A DNA stretch of 63,989 nt from T1Sed10-7 sp047921175 (GCA_047921175.1 JBLRWQ010000007.1:1-63989), one strand, 5' to 3'. Shown: positions 9,246 through 18,211, counted from the first letter of the stretch. Notes: a model not told the origin generated them from the sequence alone. Made by a program: numbers and translations.

Positions 9246-9510
9246 GGGTGGCTCCCGGATCAGGGTCGTCGGACGGGTCGGGAAGGTCGGACGGGTCGGG
9301 ATGGTCGGCGAGGTGGGCGTTGGGATCCGTCGGGTGGAAGGTCTCGGCACGCCGGCCGGCACCGAGGAGGAGGCCACCCGCCAGCACCCCGGTCACCGCT
9401 CCGGCGACCAGGGAGCCGGTGGTCGGGAAGCCCAGGAAGACCCCGAGGCCGGCCACGGTCACGAACCCGAGCAGTGCTGCGGTGACGGCGGCGCGCAGCG
9501 TGCGGTCCAT
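9238..9510 (-). CDS. Small two-helix membrane protein with Asp/Pro repeat tail
   Basis: 90 residues with two hydrophobic segments (about 7-28 and 33-52) and a short repetitive acidic tail (HPDPSDLPDPSDDPDPG) encoded by 9- to 12-bp direct repeats. It lies between gyrB and gyrA, starts at an ATG that shares one base with the stop of the preceding gene (TGATG) and ends inside the gyrA start. The family is unrecognised. Confidence 0.55.
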   Translation of the reverse strand: MDRTLRAAVTAALLGFVTVAGLGVFLGFPTTGSLVAGAVTGVLAGGLLLGAGRRAETFHPTDPNAHLADHPDPSDLPDPSDDPDPGATRG

Positions 9511-9950
9511 CAGCGTGACCCTCCCCGCTCCATCCGGTCGATGCGGCGGCGCCGGGCGATCATCGCGAGGAGGAGCAGGGTCCCCGGGATCCCGGCCGCC
9601 AGGACCAGCACCAGCAGCTGCGACAGCTGGCCCGGGCTGCGCAGCAGCTCCGGTGCGGTCGCCAGCACGGCGGCGATCAGGAGGACCGCACCGAGACCGA
9701 GCCAGAGCAGGGCGCGCGCGATCGACCCGTCCTCACCGGCATCCGACCCGCCCTGGTCGCCGTCGACCGCAGGTCCCTCGTTGTCGAGCAGGAGGCCCAG
9801 CACGACCCCGAGTGCCAGACCCCCGACGAACCCCAGGGCCCGGAGCTCGAGCAGCCGTCCGACGCCCACGCCGACCAGCATGCCGACCACCAGACCGATG
9901 GCCAGACCGCTGCCCGGCGGCCAGCCGGCGAAGGGACCTCGTCGCGCCAC
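9510..9950 (-). CDS. Small membrane protein between gyrB and gyrA
   Basis: 146 residues with four predicted helices (about 15-33, 39-53, 79-97 and 107-125) and a Gly-rich first pair. A GTG start one base past the gyrB stop was chosen over an upstream ATG that would lie inside gyrB; there is no clear ribosome site, so translation probably depends on gyrB coupling. A basic C-terminus (IARRRRIDRMERGG) would face the cytoplasm. The function is unknown. Confidence 0.6.
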   Translation of the reverse strand: MARRGPFAGWPPGSGLAIGLVVGMLVGVGVGRLLELRALGFVGGLALGVVLGLLLDNEGPAVDGDQGGSDAGEDGSIARALLWLGLGAVLLIAAVLATAPELLRSPGQLSQLLVLVLAAGIPGTLLLLAMIARRRRIDRMERGGSR

Positions 9951-9951
9951 G

Positions 9952-11967
9952 TCACACGTCCAGCGTCGCGTACTTCGCGTTGGCCTGGATGAAGTCCCGC
10001 CGGGAGGCCACGTCGTCACCCATGAGGATCGAGAACATCTCGTCGGCCGCGGCGGCGTCGTCCATGGTCACCAGCTTCAGCGTCCGCCGCTCCGGGTCCA
10101 TGGTGGTCTCCCACAGCTGGTCCGCCATCATCTCCCCCAGCCCCTTGAACCGCTGGACCTCGATCTTGCGGTCGGGGCCGACCTCGTCGCGGATCCGCCG
10201 CACGATGACGTCCCGCTCCGGGTCCGAGAAGGCGTACCGCAGTTCCTTCTTCCTCGTGGGGTGGATCACCAGGTACAGCGGCGGTTGCGCCACGTAGACG
10301 TGCCCGTGCTCAATCAGCGGTTTCATCCGCCGGTACAGAAAGGTAAGCAAAAGGGTTCTGATATGAGCGCCGTCCACGTCGGCGTCGGCCATCAGCACCA
10401 GCTTGTGGTAGCGCGCCTTGGTCACGTCGAAGTCGTCCGCGAAGCCGGTGCCCATCGCGGTGATCAGCGCCTGCACCTCGGTGTTGGACAGGATCTTCGG
10501 CAGGCGTGCCTTCTCGACGTTGATGATCTTGCCGCGGATCGGCAGGATCGCCTGGGTCGCCCGATCGCGGGCCATCTTCGCCGAGCCGCCCGCCGAGTCA
10601 CCCTCGACGATGTACAGCTCCGACTCCGCGGGGTCGCGGGACTGGCAGTCGGCCAGCTTGCCCGGCAACGAGGTGGACTCCAGCAGCGACTTGCGTCGGG
10701 TCAGGTCCCGGGCCTTGCGGGCGGCGATACGCGCCTGCGCCTCGCCCTCCGCCTTCTGGACGATCAGCTTGCCCTCGTTCGGGTGCTCCTCCAGCCACTC
10801 CGCCACGCGGGCATAGGTGGTCGTCTGGACGAAGGTCTTGACCTCGGTGTTGCCGAGCTTGGTCTTGGTCTGGCCCTCGAACTGCGGGTCCCCCACCTTC
10901 ACCGACACGATGGCGACCAGCCCGGAGCGCAGGTCGTCGCCGGTGAGGGAGTCGACCTCCTTGGAGCGCAGCAGCCCCTTGTCCTTCGCCCAGCGGTTGA
11001 TGACCGAGGTGACGGCGGTACGGAACCCCTCCTCGTGGGTCCCGCCCTCGTGGGTGTTGATCGTGTTGGCGAAGGACAGGATGGAGTCGTTGTAGTCGTT
11101 GATCCACTGCAGGGCGACCTCGAGCGACTGGGCCCCGGCGGGGCCGATCTCCTCGGTCTCGTAGTGGATCGTGGGGTGCAGGCCGTCCTTGGCCTTCGTG
11201 GTGCGGATGTGATCGACGAAGTCGCGCAAGCCCCCCGGCGCGTGGAACTCCTGGCTGCGCGGTGGGGCGTCGGCGTCGTCGACGTCGCGATGGTCGGTCA
11301 GGACGATCCTGAGCCCCGCGGTCAGGAACGCGGTGTCACGCAGGCGCCGTGCGATCGTGTCCACGGCGAAGGCCACACCCTCCTCGAACACGTCCGGATC
11401 GGGCCAGAAGGTGATCGTGGTGCCGGTCGGACCGTCGTGGTCGCCGATGCGTTCGATCGGACCGTCCGGCACCCCACGCCGGTAGGTCTGGCGGAACAGC
11501 CCGCCGTCCCGGGCCACCTCGGCCAGGAGCCGCTCCGACAGGGCGTTGACGACGGAGACCCCGACCCCGTGCAGGCCGCCGGAGACGGCGTAGGCCTGGG
11601 AGTCGAACTTGCCGCCCGCGTGCAGCACGGTGAGGACCACCTCGAGCGCGGAGCGGCCCTCCTTCTCGTGCAGGTCGACCGGGATACCGGAACCGTCGTC
11701 GGTGACCTGCAGGCCGCCGTCGGCGAGCAGGTCGACCTCGATGTGGGTGCAGCGGCCAGCGAGGGCCTCGTCGACGGAGTTGTCCACCACCTCCCAGACC
11801 AGGTGGTGCAGGCCGCGGGCGCCGGTCGAACCGATGTACATGCCGGGACGTCGACGGACCGCCTCGAGGCCCTCGAGCACCGTGATGTTCTTGGCGCTGT
11901 AGGAGCCGTTGCCTGAGCCCGTCGGTGCGGTCGTCTCGGCAGGCGGGACATCGTGGGCAGCAGCCAC
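9952..11967 (-). CDS. gyrB: DNA gyrase subunit B
   Basis: 671 residues from GTG 11967 with GAGG six bases upstream. It is the ATPase subunit of gyrase: GHKL motifs VDNSVDEAL and SGGLHGVGVSVVNAL, a transducer domain, the Toprim motif EGDSAGG at 455-461 and the metal-binding MADADVDGAHI. Length and domain order are normal. One stretch (10311-10368, encoding AHIRTLLLTFLYRRMKPLIE) uses codons such as AGA, CTT, TTG, TTT, AAA and ATT that are otherwise avoided. gyrB is separated from recF by DUF721, dsbB-like and tlpA-like genes, whereas most Actinobacteria have only DUF721 there. Confidence 0.98.
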   Translation of the reverse strand: MAAAHDVPPAETTAPTGSGNGSYSAKNITVLEGLEAVRRRPGMYIGSTGARGLHHLVWEVVDNSVDEALAGRCTHIEVDLLADGGLQVTDDGSGIPVDLHEKEGRSALEVVLTVLHAGGKFDSQAYAVSGGLHGVGVSVVNALSERLLAEVARDGGLFRQTYRRGVPDGPIERIGDHDGPTGTTITFWPDPDVFEEGVAFAVDTIARRLRDTAFLTAGLRIVLTDHRDVDDADAPPRSQEFHAPGGLRDFVDHIRTTKAKDGLHPTIHYETEEIGPAGAQSLEVALQWINDYNDSILSFANTINTHEGGTHEEGFRTAVTSVINRWAKDKGLLRSKEVDSLTGDDLRSGLVAIVSVKVGDPQFEGQTKTKLGNTEVKTFVQTTTYARVAEWLEEHPNEGKLIVQKAEGEAQARIAARKARDLTRRKSLLESTSLPGKLADCQSRDPAESELYIVEGDSAGGSAKMARDRATQAILPIRGKIINVEKARLPKILSNTEVQALITAMGTGFADDFDVTKARYHKLVLMADADVDGAHIRTLLLTFLYRRMKPLIEHGHVYVAQPPLYLVIHPTRKKELRYAFSDPERDVIVRRIRDEVGPDRKIEVQRFKGLGEMMADQLWETTMDPERRTLKLVTMDDAAAADEMFSILMGDDVASRRDFIQANAKYATLDV

Positions 11968-12069
11968 CAGGCACCTCGGGGGTCGGTGGCGGGAGGGTTC
12001 CCGCCTCGGCACGGTCGCTCGGACGTCGGCGGGGCGGGCGATCGCTGGCCGCGGAGCACCGTTGGTACG

Positions 12070-12075
12070 AGCCTA
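12070..12075 (-). promoter_or_regulatory. Candidate -10 element in the gyrB leader
   Basis: TAGGCT on the minus strand is the best TAnnnT -10 match in the 225-bp gap between the tlpA-like gene and gyrB, about 100 bases before the start. A DnaA-box-like TGTGGACAG lies upstream near 12115. No convincing -35 was found. Nothing else is seen in this gap. Confidence 0.35.
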
Positions 12076-12192
12076 CCAGCGGCCGGCATCGACGGACAGC
12101 AGGCGGAGACGGCCTGTGGACAGCCGAACCCCATCTTCGCTACCCGAGTATCCCTCGACCCTTCGAGGTCGCAGACGGGCGATGGTGCGCGT

Positions 12193-12879
12193 TCAGTCGG
12201 TCAACGTCAGGTTGGAGATGACATCGAAGGCCGCCGGGTCGAGCATGCCGGCGCTGCGGAAGACGACCTCCCCGTCAGCGTTGACGGCCACCCAGGTCGG
12301 CGTCGCGGTCGCGCCGTAGGTCCGGAAGATCTCCCCGTCAGCGTTGTCCACGATGATCGTGCCGTCGTAGCCCGCATCCGCGAACCACTGCGTTGGCGGC
12401 CAGTTGGTCCGCTCGGCAGCCAGCTGCGTGCTGACGGCGACGAACTCGACCCCCTCCGGCGGTCCACCCGCGTCGAGCCAGCGGACGATCTCGGGGAGCT
12501 CCGCATCGCAGGCCGGGCACCACGACGCCAGGAACGCGATCACCTGCGCGTCGTCACCGAGGGTCACGGGTGTGCCGTCGAAGTCCGCACCGGTGACCAC
12601 CGGCGCGCGCATCCCGATCGCCGGGTCGGTCCCACCCCCGGGCAGGGCCGGCAGGGGGTCACCCTCGAACCGAGGATCTCCGGCGATGTCCGCCACGGTG
12701 ATCAGCTCCCGCTGCGAGGTCTCCCCGACCGACACGACGGCGATCCCGATGGCCACGAGCAGCACCACCGCGCCGACACCGGCGTACAGGAGACGCTGCC
12801 TGCGAGCCGCCGCCTGCTGCTGCTCCTCGCGCTCTCGTCGACGTGCCTCGGCGCGGGCGTTCTTGGTCGGTGTGGTCAT
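12193..12879 (-). CDS. TlpA-like membrane-anchored thioredoxin
   Basis: 228 residues. A basic, Glu/Gln-rich cytoplasmic N-terminus (about 1-30) is followed by one helix (about 31-52) and an extracytoplasmic thioredoxin fold whose active site is SWCPACDAE (CPAC). The cis-Pro region is TATPTWV. The start ATG has AGGGAG upstream. It sits downstream of a DsbB-like gene, so the pair could form an extracytoplasmic disulfide system in which the DsbB homologue reoxidises a thioredoxin-fold partner. A reducing, TlpA-type role is also possible. Confidence 0.85.
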   Translation of the reverse strand: MTTPTKNARAEARRREREEQQQAAARRQRLLYAGVGAVVLLVAIGIAVVSVGETSQRELITVADIAGDPRFEGDPLPALPGGGTDPAIGMRAPVVTGADFDGTPVTLGDDAQVIAFLASWCPACDAELPEIVRWLDAGGPPEGVEFVAVSTQLAAERTNWPPTQWFADAGYDGTIIVDNADGEIFRTYGATATPTWVAVNADGEVVFRSAGMLDPAAFDVISNLTLTD

Positions 12880-12938
12880 CGTGCGGCTCCCTCGAGGTGC
12901 GGTGGTCGGGGGTGACCGACGCTGCAGGGTACGGGACG

Positions 12939-13445
12939 TCAGGCCGGCCGGCGCGCAGCCAGGGTCAACAGGGAGATGGTCACGAAGGCGATCAGCGCCA
13001 TCGTCGGAAGGGTCAGGAAACCGAACTCCTGCACCCACAGGATCGTGCACGGGGCAGCGTCGTCGCAGGGCCCGCCCCACGCGGGGTTCTGCTCGAGGAG
13101 GATGTGCCAGGTCGAGATGACGGATCCGATCCCGGCCAGGGGCAGGACCGTGCGCCAGACCTCCCGGTCGCCGCGGAGCAGCGCCACCCCGAGGATCACG
13201 ACCAGTGGGTACATCGCGATGCGCTGGTACCAGCACAGCACGCACGGGAGGTACCCCGCCACCTCGGACAGCAACAGGGAACCGCCGGAGGTGACCACGG
13301 CGATGGCGAGGGCCAGTGGTCGGGCGACGTCGTCCCGGAGCCAGTCCGGTACCCGTCGGGTGACCAGCGCGACCGCGGTCGCGACCGCGATGCCGATCGA
13401 CAGCAGGGCGAGCAGGCCGAAGGTGCGTTCGGCGATCGCGATCAC
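12939..13445 (-). CDS. DsbB/BdbC-type disulfide bond formation protein
   Basis: 168 residues with four to five helices. The periplasm-side CVLC (YLPCVLCWYQRIAMYP) is the quinone-reactive pair of DsbB proteins, with the conserved WYQR that follows, and a second pair lies in GGPCDDAAPC. DsbB homologues pass electrons from dithiol oxidases to quinones. The GTG start overlaps the DUF721 stop (GTGA) and has GAGGAGG upstream. It is in the dnaA-gyrB operon orientation with the tlpA-like gene. Confidence 0.88.
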   Translation of the reverse strand: MIAIAERTFGLLALLSIGIAVATAVALVTRRVPDWLRDDVARPLALAIAVVTSGGSLLLSEVAGYLPCVLCWYQRIAMYPLVVILGVALLRGDREVWRTVLPLAGIGSVISTWHILLEQNPAWGGPCDDAAPCTILWVQEFGFLTLPTMALIAFVTISLLTLAARRPA

Positions 13446-13948
13446 GGTGCCTCCTCGGTGCCTCGCAGGGGTTCGACGACCACGCGGATGGTCCGCACGG
13501 TGCCAGGGCCGAGCACCTGCTCGGCGTTGCGCAGCAGCGCCGGGGTGAGGTAGCGCAGCTGGGTCGCCCAGGCCTGGCTCTCGGCGCGGATCACCAGGGT
13601 GCCACCTGCGATGCGGATCGGCTCGCACCGCTGCGCCAGCTCCGCGCCCACCACCGCCTCCCAGTGGCGGTACACCCGGCCGGCTCGCAGCCGCTCACCC
13701 CAGCCGCGCGAGGCGACGTACCCCTCCAGCGTGGCGGCCAGGGGGCTCGGGGCGGTGACCCGGTGGACGGCGTCGGTGTCCTCGTCAGGGGTGACCCAGT
13801 CGTCGTCATCCGGCGGCGCCGGATCGAAACTCGCCCGCTCCTGCGCGGCCCGACGTCGTGCCGCGACACGCCGCCGGCGTTCGTAGACGCGCTCATCCCG
13901 ATCGCGGTTGCGGGCCCGACGTGGGTCGGTCGGTTCACGTGTGGCCAT
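13442..13948 (-). CDS. DUF721 (DciA-like) protein
   Basis: 168 residues. The first 60 are charged and probably disordered; the C-terminal domain (about 80-165) has the DUF721 pattern, including WEAVVGAELAQRCEPIRIAGGTLVIRAESQAWATQL. DUF721 includes DciA, the bacterial helicase loader found where DnaC is absent, and in Actinobacteria the gene sits right after recF, as here. Its start overlaps the recF end by 14 bases. ATG 13948 was taken; ATG 13954 is equally in frame. Confidence 0.8.
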   Translation of the reverse strand: MATREPTDPRRARNRDRDERVYERRRRVAARRRAAQERASFDPAPPDDDDWVTPDEDTDAVHRVTAPSPLAATLEGYVASRGWGERLRAGRVYRHWEAVVGAELAQRCEPIRIAGGTLVIRAESQAWATQLRYLTPALLRNAEQVLGPGTVRTIRVVVEPLRGTEEAP

Positions 13949-15119
13949 GGGCATCCCCGGCGCGGACCTGGAGCTCGCTGCGACCTTCCCGGAGGCGGAC
14001 GTCGACCCGGCGGCCGGTGAGCGGCACGTCCTCCTCGACCGCCGCGGTGACCAGCACCTGGTCGAAGCGGGTGCACGCGGCCGCCAGGCGTGCCCGACGG
14101 GTGGTGTCCAGCTCCGCGAAGACATCGTCCAGCAGCACGATGGGGCGATCACCCACCTCGGCCAGGACCTCGAAGGTGGCCAGCTTCAGCGCCAACGCGA
14201 GCGACCACGCCTCACCGTGCGAGGCGTACCCCTTGGCGGGCAGCTCCCCGATCGTCAGCAGCAGGTCATCCCGGTGCGGCCCGACCAGGCTGACACCGCG
14301 CGCGCGTTCCTCCCGGGCCACCTCGGCGTACGCGGCCCGAAGCGCCGCGGCGATGGGCTCAACCGCCGGGACGGTGTCACCATCGTCGGCCGCGAGACGG
14401 TCCAGGGCCGGACCCGCCGCCGACCGCAGGGTGAGCTCGATCCGCTCCGGTCGGTCGGCCAGCTCCCGGTAGAACCGGTCCGTCGGACCCTGCAGGGTGC
14501 GGATCGCTGCGATCCTGGCGGCCACGATCTGGGTGCCCAGCGTGACCAGCTGGTCGGTCCACACCCCGATGGTGGCTTCGGCGGCCTCGGAGGAGGCGCC
14601 CGAGAACCCCCGGGACCGCTTCAACAGCTGGTTGCGCTGGCGCAGCGCCCGCTCGTAGTCCGACCGCACCGCCGCGTACGCCGGTCGACGCTGGGCGAGC
14701 AGGTCATCGAGGTAGCGCCGGCGTGCGGCCGGGTCACCGCGGACGATCGCGAGGTCCTCGGGCGCGAACATCACCACGCGAAGGACGCCGACGATGTCCG
14801 ACGTGCGTCGGACGTCCTGGCCATCCACCCGCGTCCGGGTCCGCCGCCCTGTCCCGAGCTCGAGCTCCACGCGCCGGACACGGCCGGCGTCGGTCGCGAC
14901 CCGACAGCGGATCACCCCGAGCTCAGCGCCCAGGCGGACCAGCGGACCGTCACCCGGGACCCGGTGCGACCCCCCGGTCGCGACCCGGTGCACCGCCTCG
15001 AGCAGGTTGGTCTTGCCCTGCGCGTTCGGACCCACCAGGACCGTCACCCCGGGATCGAGATCGAGGCGAGCGGACGGGTAGGAGCGCACATCGAGCAGCT
15101 CGAGGCGCTGCAGTTGCAT
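13935..15119 (-). CDS. recF: DNA replication/repair protein RecF
   Basis: 394 residues. It is an SMC-like ATPase that helps load RecA at gaps. Walker A is GPNAQGKT at 30-37, the signature-like region reads ASHGEAWSLALALKLA, and Walker B is IVLLDDVFAELD. ATG 15119 has GAGGT five bases upstream. It follows dnaN by 13 bases in the dnaA-dnaN-recF order. Confidence 0.95.
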   Translation of the reverse strand: MQLQRLELLDVRSYPSARLDLDPGVTVLVGPNAQGKTNLLEAVHRVATGGSHRVPGDGPLVRLGAELGVIRCRVATDAGRVRRVELELGTGRRTRTRVDGQDVRRTSDIVGVLRVVMFAPEDLAIVRGDPAARRRYLDDLLAQRRPAYAAVRSDYERALRQRNQLLKRSRGFSGASSEAAEATIGVWTDQLVTLGTQIVAARIAAIRTLQGPTDRFYRELADRPERIELTLRSAAGPALDRLAADDGDTVPAVEPIAAALRAAYAEVAREERARGVSLVGPHRDDLLLTIGELPAKGYASHGEAWSLALALKLATFEVLAEVGDRPIVLLDDVFAELDTTRRARLAAACTRFDQVLVTAAVEEDVPLTGRRVDVRLREGRSELQVRAGDAHGHT

Positions 15120-15132
15120 CCGTGACCTCGCG

Positions 15133-16251
15133 TCAGCTGACCCGCATCGGCATCAGCAGGTAGGTCAGGTCGTCCACGCGCTGGTCGTCGTCGCTGGCCA
15201 GCGGACGCAGCACCGCCGGCTTGAGACCGTCGCGGAGCTCGATGCGGATGCGCTCGGTCCCGGTCGCCTCCAGCCCGGCGAGCAGGAACCCCGGGTTGAA
15301 CGAGATCGACAGCCCCTCACCGACGATCTCCGCCGGCAGGCCCTCCGCGGCGTCGCCCATCTCCTGGTTGGTTGCCTGAAGGTCCACCGACCCGTCACCG
15401 AAATGCAGGGTCACCGGGGTGTTCGCCTGCCCCATGGCCACGATGGCGACGCGCTGCAGCGCCTCCACCAGCGCGGCACGGTCCACGACCACGACGGTCT
15501 CGTGGCTGTCCGGGAGCAGCGCCCGGTAGTTGGGGAAGGAGCCCTCGATCAGCTTGGTCGTCAACCTGCGGTCACCGAACAGGAACGAGACCTGGCCCTC
15601 CTCGAGCACCAGGGTCACGCTGCCACCGACCTCACCGGCCGCCTTCGCCGCCTCCTGGAGCGAGCGTGCCGGCACCAGCGCGAGGCCGTCGACGGCCTCG
15701 TCGAACGCGACCGACCGCACCGCGAGGCGGTAGCTGTCGGTCGCCGCCGCGGTCAGCGTCCCGTCAGCCGCATCGAGTTGCACCCCGGTCAGCACCGGTC
15801 GACCGTCGTCGGTCGACGCCGCACGTGCGACCTGGGCGACGAGACGGGCGAACCCGTCCGCCTTCAGCACCCCCCGCGGGGCGTCCTCGGCGGGGCCGGC
15901 CAACGTCGGGAAATCCTCGACCTGCATGCCGTGGACGTGGAAGGTCGCCCGGCCGCAGGTGATCTCCACCCGGTCGCTGTCACCCTCGAGCTGGACCGGG
16001 GCGTTCGGGAACCGAGCGACGAGCTGGGCCAGCAGCCGACCCGGGAGGAGCACCCGGCCCGGCTCGTCGATCTCCACGGGGATCGACACCTCGGCCGCGA
16101 CCTCGAGGTCCGTGGCGCGGCAGGTCAGCCGGCCCTCGCTCGCCTCGAGCAGGACCCCGGACAGCGCCGGGAGGGTGACACGTGCCCCGACGGTCCGGGT
16201 CGCCCAGGACACGGCATCGGTGAACTCGGTGCGCTCAGCTCTCAGCTTCAC
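15133..16251 (-). CDS. dnaN: DNA polymerase III beta clamp
   Basis: 372 residues, normal for the sliding clamp, with three repeated clamp domains and the C-terminal LMPMR motif typical of the peptide-binding pocket. GTG 16251 was chosen over an upstream in-frame ATG because AGGAGG lies six bases before it and the upstream sequence is the dnaA-dnaN intergenic region. Confidence 0.96.
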   Translation of the reverse strand: MKLRAERTEFTDAVSWATRTVGARVTLPALSGVLLEASEGRLTCRATDLEVAAEVSIPVEIDEPGRVLLPGRLLAQLVARFPNAPVQLEGDSDRVEITCGRATFHVHGMQVEDFPTLAGPAEDAPRGVLKADGFARLVAQVARAASTDDGRPVLTGVQLDAADGTLTAAATDSYRLAVRSVAFDEAVDGLALVPARSLQEAAKAAGEVGGSVTLVLEEGQVSFLFGDRRLTTKLIEGSFPNYRALLPDSHETVVVVDRAALVEALQRVAIVAMGQANTPVTLHFGDGSVDLQATNQEMGDAAEGLPAEIVGEGLSISFNPGFLLAGLEATGTERIRIELRDGLKPAVLRPLASDDDQRVDDLTYLLMPMRVS

Positions 16252-16516
16252 GATGCGCCTCCTGGGCAGCTTGGTCCACACCCCTGAAGGAAGTGGGTCC
16301 CTTCCTCCTCTAGGTCCGTCACCGTAGTAGGGCCTGTGGAGACCGTGGAGAACCTGCATCGGCCCAGGTCAGCCCGGGTCCGCGGGGTGTGGAGCGGATG
16401 TGGGGCGCGGTGGGGTTCACACACAGGGGAGCGAAGTACACGGATGTGCTTCCACCGGGAGGGCTCGCTGTCCCCCTCCTGTCCCGGCTTCGTCCACAGG
16501 GGCGCGGTCACCGTCG
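16252..16516. other. dnaA-dnaN intergenic region, candidate oriC
   Basis: 265 bp in the position where Streptomyces and Mycobacterium have oriC. DnaA-box-like nonamers (consensus TTGTCCACA) are degenerate: TGGTCCACA at 16272-16280, TGTGGAGAC at 16335-16343, TGTGGAGCG at 16388-16396 and TCGTCCACA at 16490-16498. No AT-rich unwinding element is obvious. The assignment rests mainly on gene context. Confidence 0.5.
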
Positions 16517-18103
16517 TCATGCGGTCCGGGCCCGGGTCTTGACGCGGTTGGTGAGCTCCTGCACCTGGTCGTAGATGGCCCGCCGTTCCTGCATCAGGGC
16601 GGCGATCTTCTTGGTCGCGTGCATCACCGTCGTGTGATCACGGCCGCCGAACGCCTTGCCGATCCGTGGGAGCGACAGCTCGGTCAGTTCGCGGGTGAGG
16701 TACATCGCGAGCTGCCGGGCGGTGACCAACTGCCGGCTGCGCGATGGCGAACACAGGTCCTCGACGGTGAGGGCGAAGTGCTCCGCGACCTCCTCCATGA
16801 TGAGCTGGACCGAGATCTCACGGTCCCGCCCGTCGGGGAAGAGGTCCTTGAGGACCGCCTCGGCCATGGCGGTGTCCGCGGGCGCGCGCTGCAGGCTCGA
16901 GAAGGCGGCCACCCGGATCAGGGCACCTTCGAGCTCCCGGATGTTCGACTGCACGCGCGAGGCGATCAGCTCGAGGACATCCGGCTGGACCTGCAGCGCA
17001 TCCGTCTCGGACTTCTTCCGCAGGATCGCGATGCGGGTCTCGAGATCGGGAGGCTGGACGTCGGTCATCAGCCCCCACTCGAACCGGCTGCGGAGCCGAT
17101 CCTCGAGGTGTGCGATCTGCTTGGGTGGGCGGTCACTGGAGATGACGATCTGCTTCTCGGCGTTGTGCAGCGCGTTGAACGTGTGGAAGAACTCCTCCTG
17201 GGTCCGCTCCTTCTGCTGGAGGAACTGGATGTCGTCCACCAGCAGGACGTCGGCCCGGCGGTAGGTGCGCTGGAAGGTCGTGATGCGGTCGTCCCGGATC
17301 GCGTTGATGAACTCGTTGGTGAACTGCTCGGTCGTGATGTAACGGACCGTCAAGCGCGGATAGAGGTTGCGGACGTAGTGCCCGATGGCGTGCAGCAGGT
17401 GGGTCTTGCCCAGTCCGGCGCCGCCGTAGATGAAGAGCGGGTTGTAGGACTTCGCCGGCGCCTCGGCGACCGCGGTGGCGGCGGCGTGGGCGAACCGGTT
17501 CGAGGAGCCGATCACGAAGTCGTCGAACAGGTACTTCGGGTTGAGTTGGGTGTCCGGCTCCACCTCCTCCTCGGGCCGGGCCCTGCGGGTGGGGAGCTCC
17601 ACCGTCGGCCCGTCGGGGCGACCCGGTGCGTGCAGTGGGAGCCGGTCCTGCTCGATGCGCTCGTCCCGGCGGGCACCGTCCACCCGCGGGGCACGCTCCG
17701 GAACGGCCACCGTGCCCGAGGTGTCGGGTTCCAGGTGCTCGAACGGCGCCGGCGGCAACGCGTCGAGCGCGCCGGCGGCGCTCGGGTCCGCCTCGTCGGC
17801 CGGGCCGGCTGCGCCCGCCGCGGACCCGACCGGTTGCGGGTTGGTCTGCACCGTGATCACCACGGTCAACTCGCGGCCGGCTGCCGCGCACAGCGCCTCC
17901 CGGATCGTGGTGCCGCAGTTGCGGTCCAACCACTCCCGGGCGAAGGAGTGCGGACTCGCCAGCACGATGGTGTCGTTGCTGAAGCCGACCGGGTGGGTGG
18001 CGACCAGCCACTGCCGCTGTGCGGGCGAGGTCACGACGCGCATGACCTCCGCGAGGCTCTCCGTCCACAGGCCGTCGAGATCCAACGTCGATGTGCTCGT
18101 CAC
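16517..18103 (-). CDS. dnaA: Chromosomal replication initiator DnaA
   Basis: 528 residues from GTG 18103 with GGAG upstream. Domain I is at about 8-85. A long acidic, Pro/Ala-rich linker (about 100-190) is typical of Actinobacteria. AAA+ Walker A is GGAGLGKT at 227-234 and Walker B is VLLVDDIQFL. Domain IV has the DNA-binding signature around GRDHTTVMHATKK. The gene heads the dnaN-recF-gyrB direction. DnaA-box-like sites occur on both sides. Confidence 0.98.
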   Translation of the reverse strand: MTSTSTLDLDGLWTESLAEVMRVVTSPAQRQWLVATHPVGFSNDTIVLASPHSFAREWLDRNCGTTIREALCAAAGRELTVVITVQTNPQPVGSAAGAAGPADEADPSAAGALDALPPAPFEHLEPDTSGTVAVPERAPRVDGARRDERIEQDRLPLHAPGRPDGPTVELPTRRARPEEEVEPDTQLNPKYLFDDFVIGSSNRFAHAAATAVAEAPAKSYNPLFIYGGAGLGKTHLLHAIGHYVRNLYPRLTVRYITTEQFTNEFINAIRDDRITTFQRTYRRADVLLVDDIQFLQQKERTQEEFFHTFNALHNAEKQIVISSDRPPKQIAHLEDRLRSRFEWGLMTDVQPPDLETRIAILRKKSETDALQVQPDVLELIASRVQSNIRELEGALIRVAAFSSLQRAPADTAMAEAVLKDLFPDGRDREISVQLIMEEVAEHFALTVEDLCSPSRSRQLVTARQLAMYLTRELTELSLPRIGKAFGGRDHTTVMHATKKIAALMQERRAIYDQVQELTNRVKTRARTA

Positions 18104-18211
18104 GCCTGCTCCTCGCCTCACCGTTCGGGTGGTTGCGGTACCGACACCGCGCCCTACCCGGAGCTCTACCTCTCGGGCGGTCCTACCAGCACAGGACCCC
18201 GTCGGTCGAAC

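Noticed and set aside
10935..10960. GTGGTACGCCG inside cwlM (near 30940) as another T-box-like unit
   Set aside because: The 11-mer near 30940 is in coding sequence of cwlM with no closing arms, so chance is sufficient; the coordinates given for this entry are nominal and nothing of note lies at 10935-10960.
9106..11916. A 936-codon plus-strand frame opposite gyrA/gyrB
   Set aside because: It lies antisense to gyrase motifs and encodes low-complexity Arg/Asp/Gly-rich sequence caused by high GC.
13935..13945. A possible third parS (TTCACGTGT) at the recF/DUF721 junction
   Set aside because: It has the CACGTG core only; the flanking arms do not match and it is one base short.
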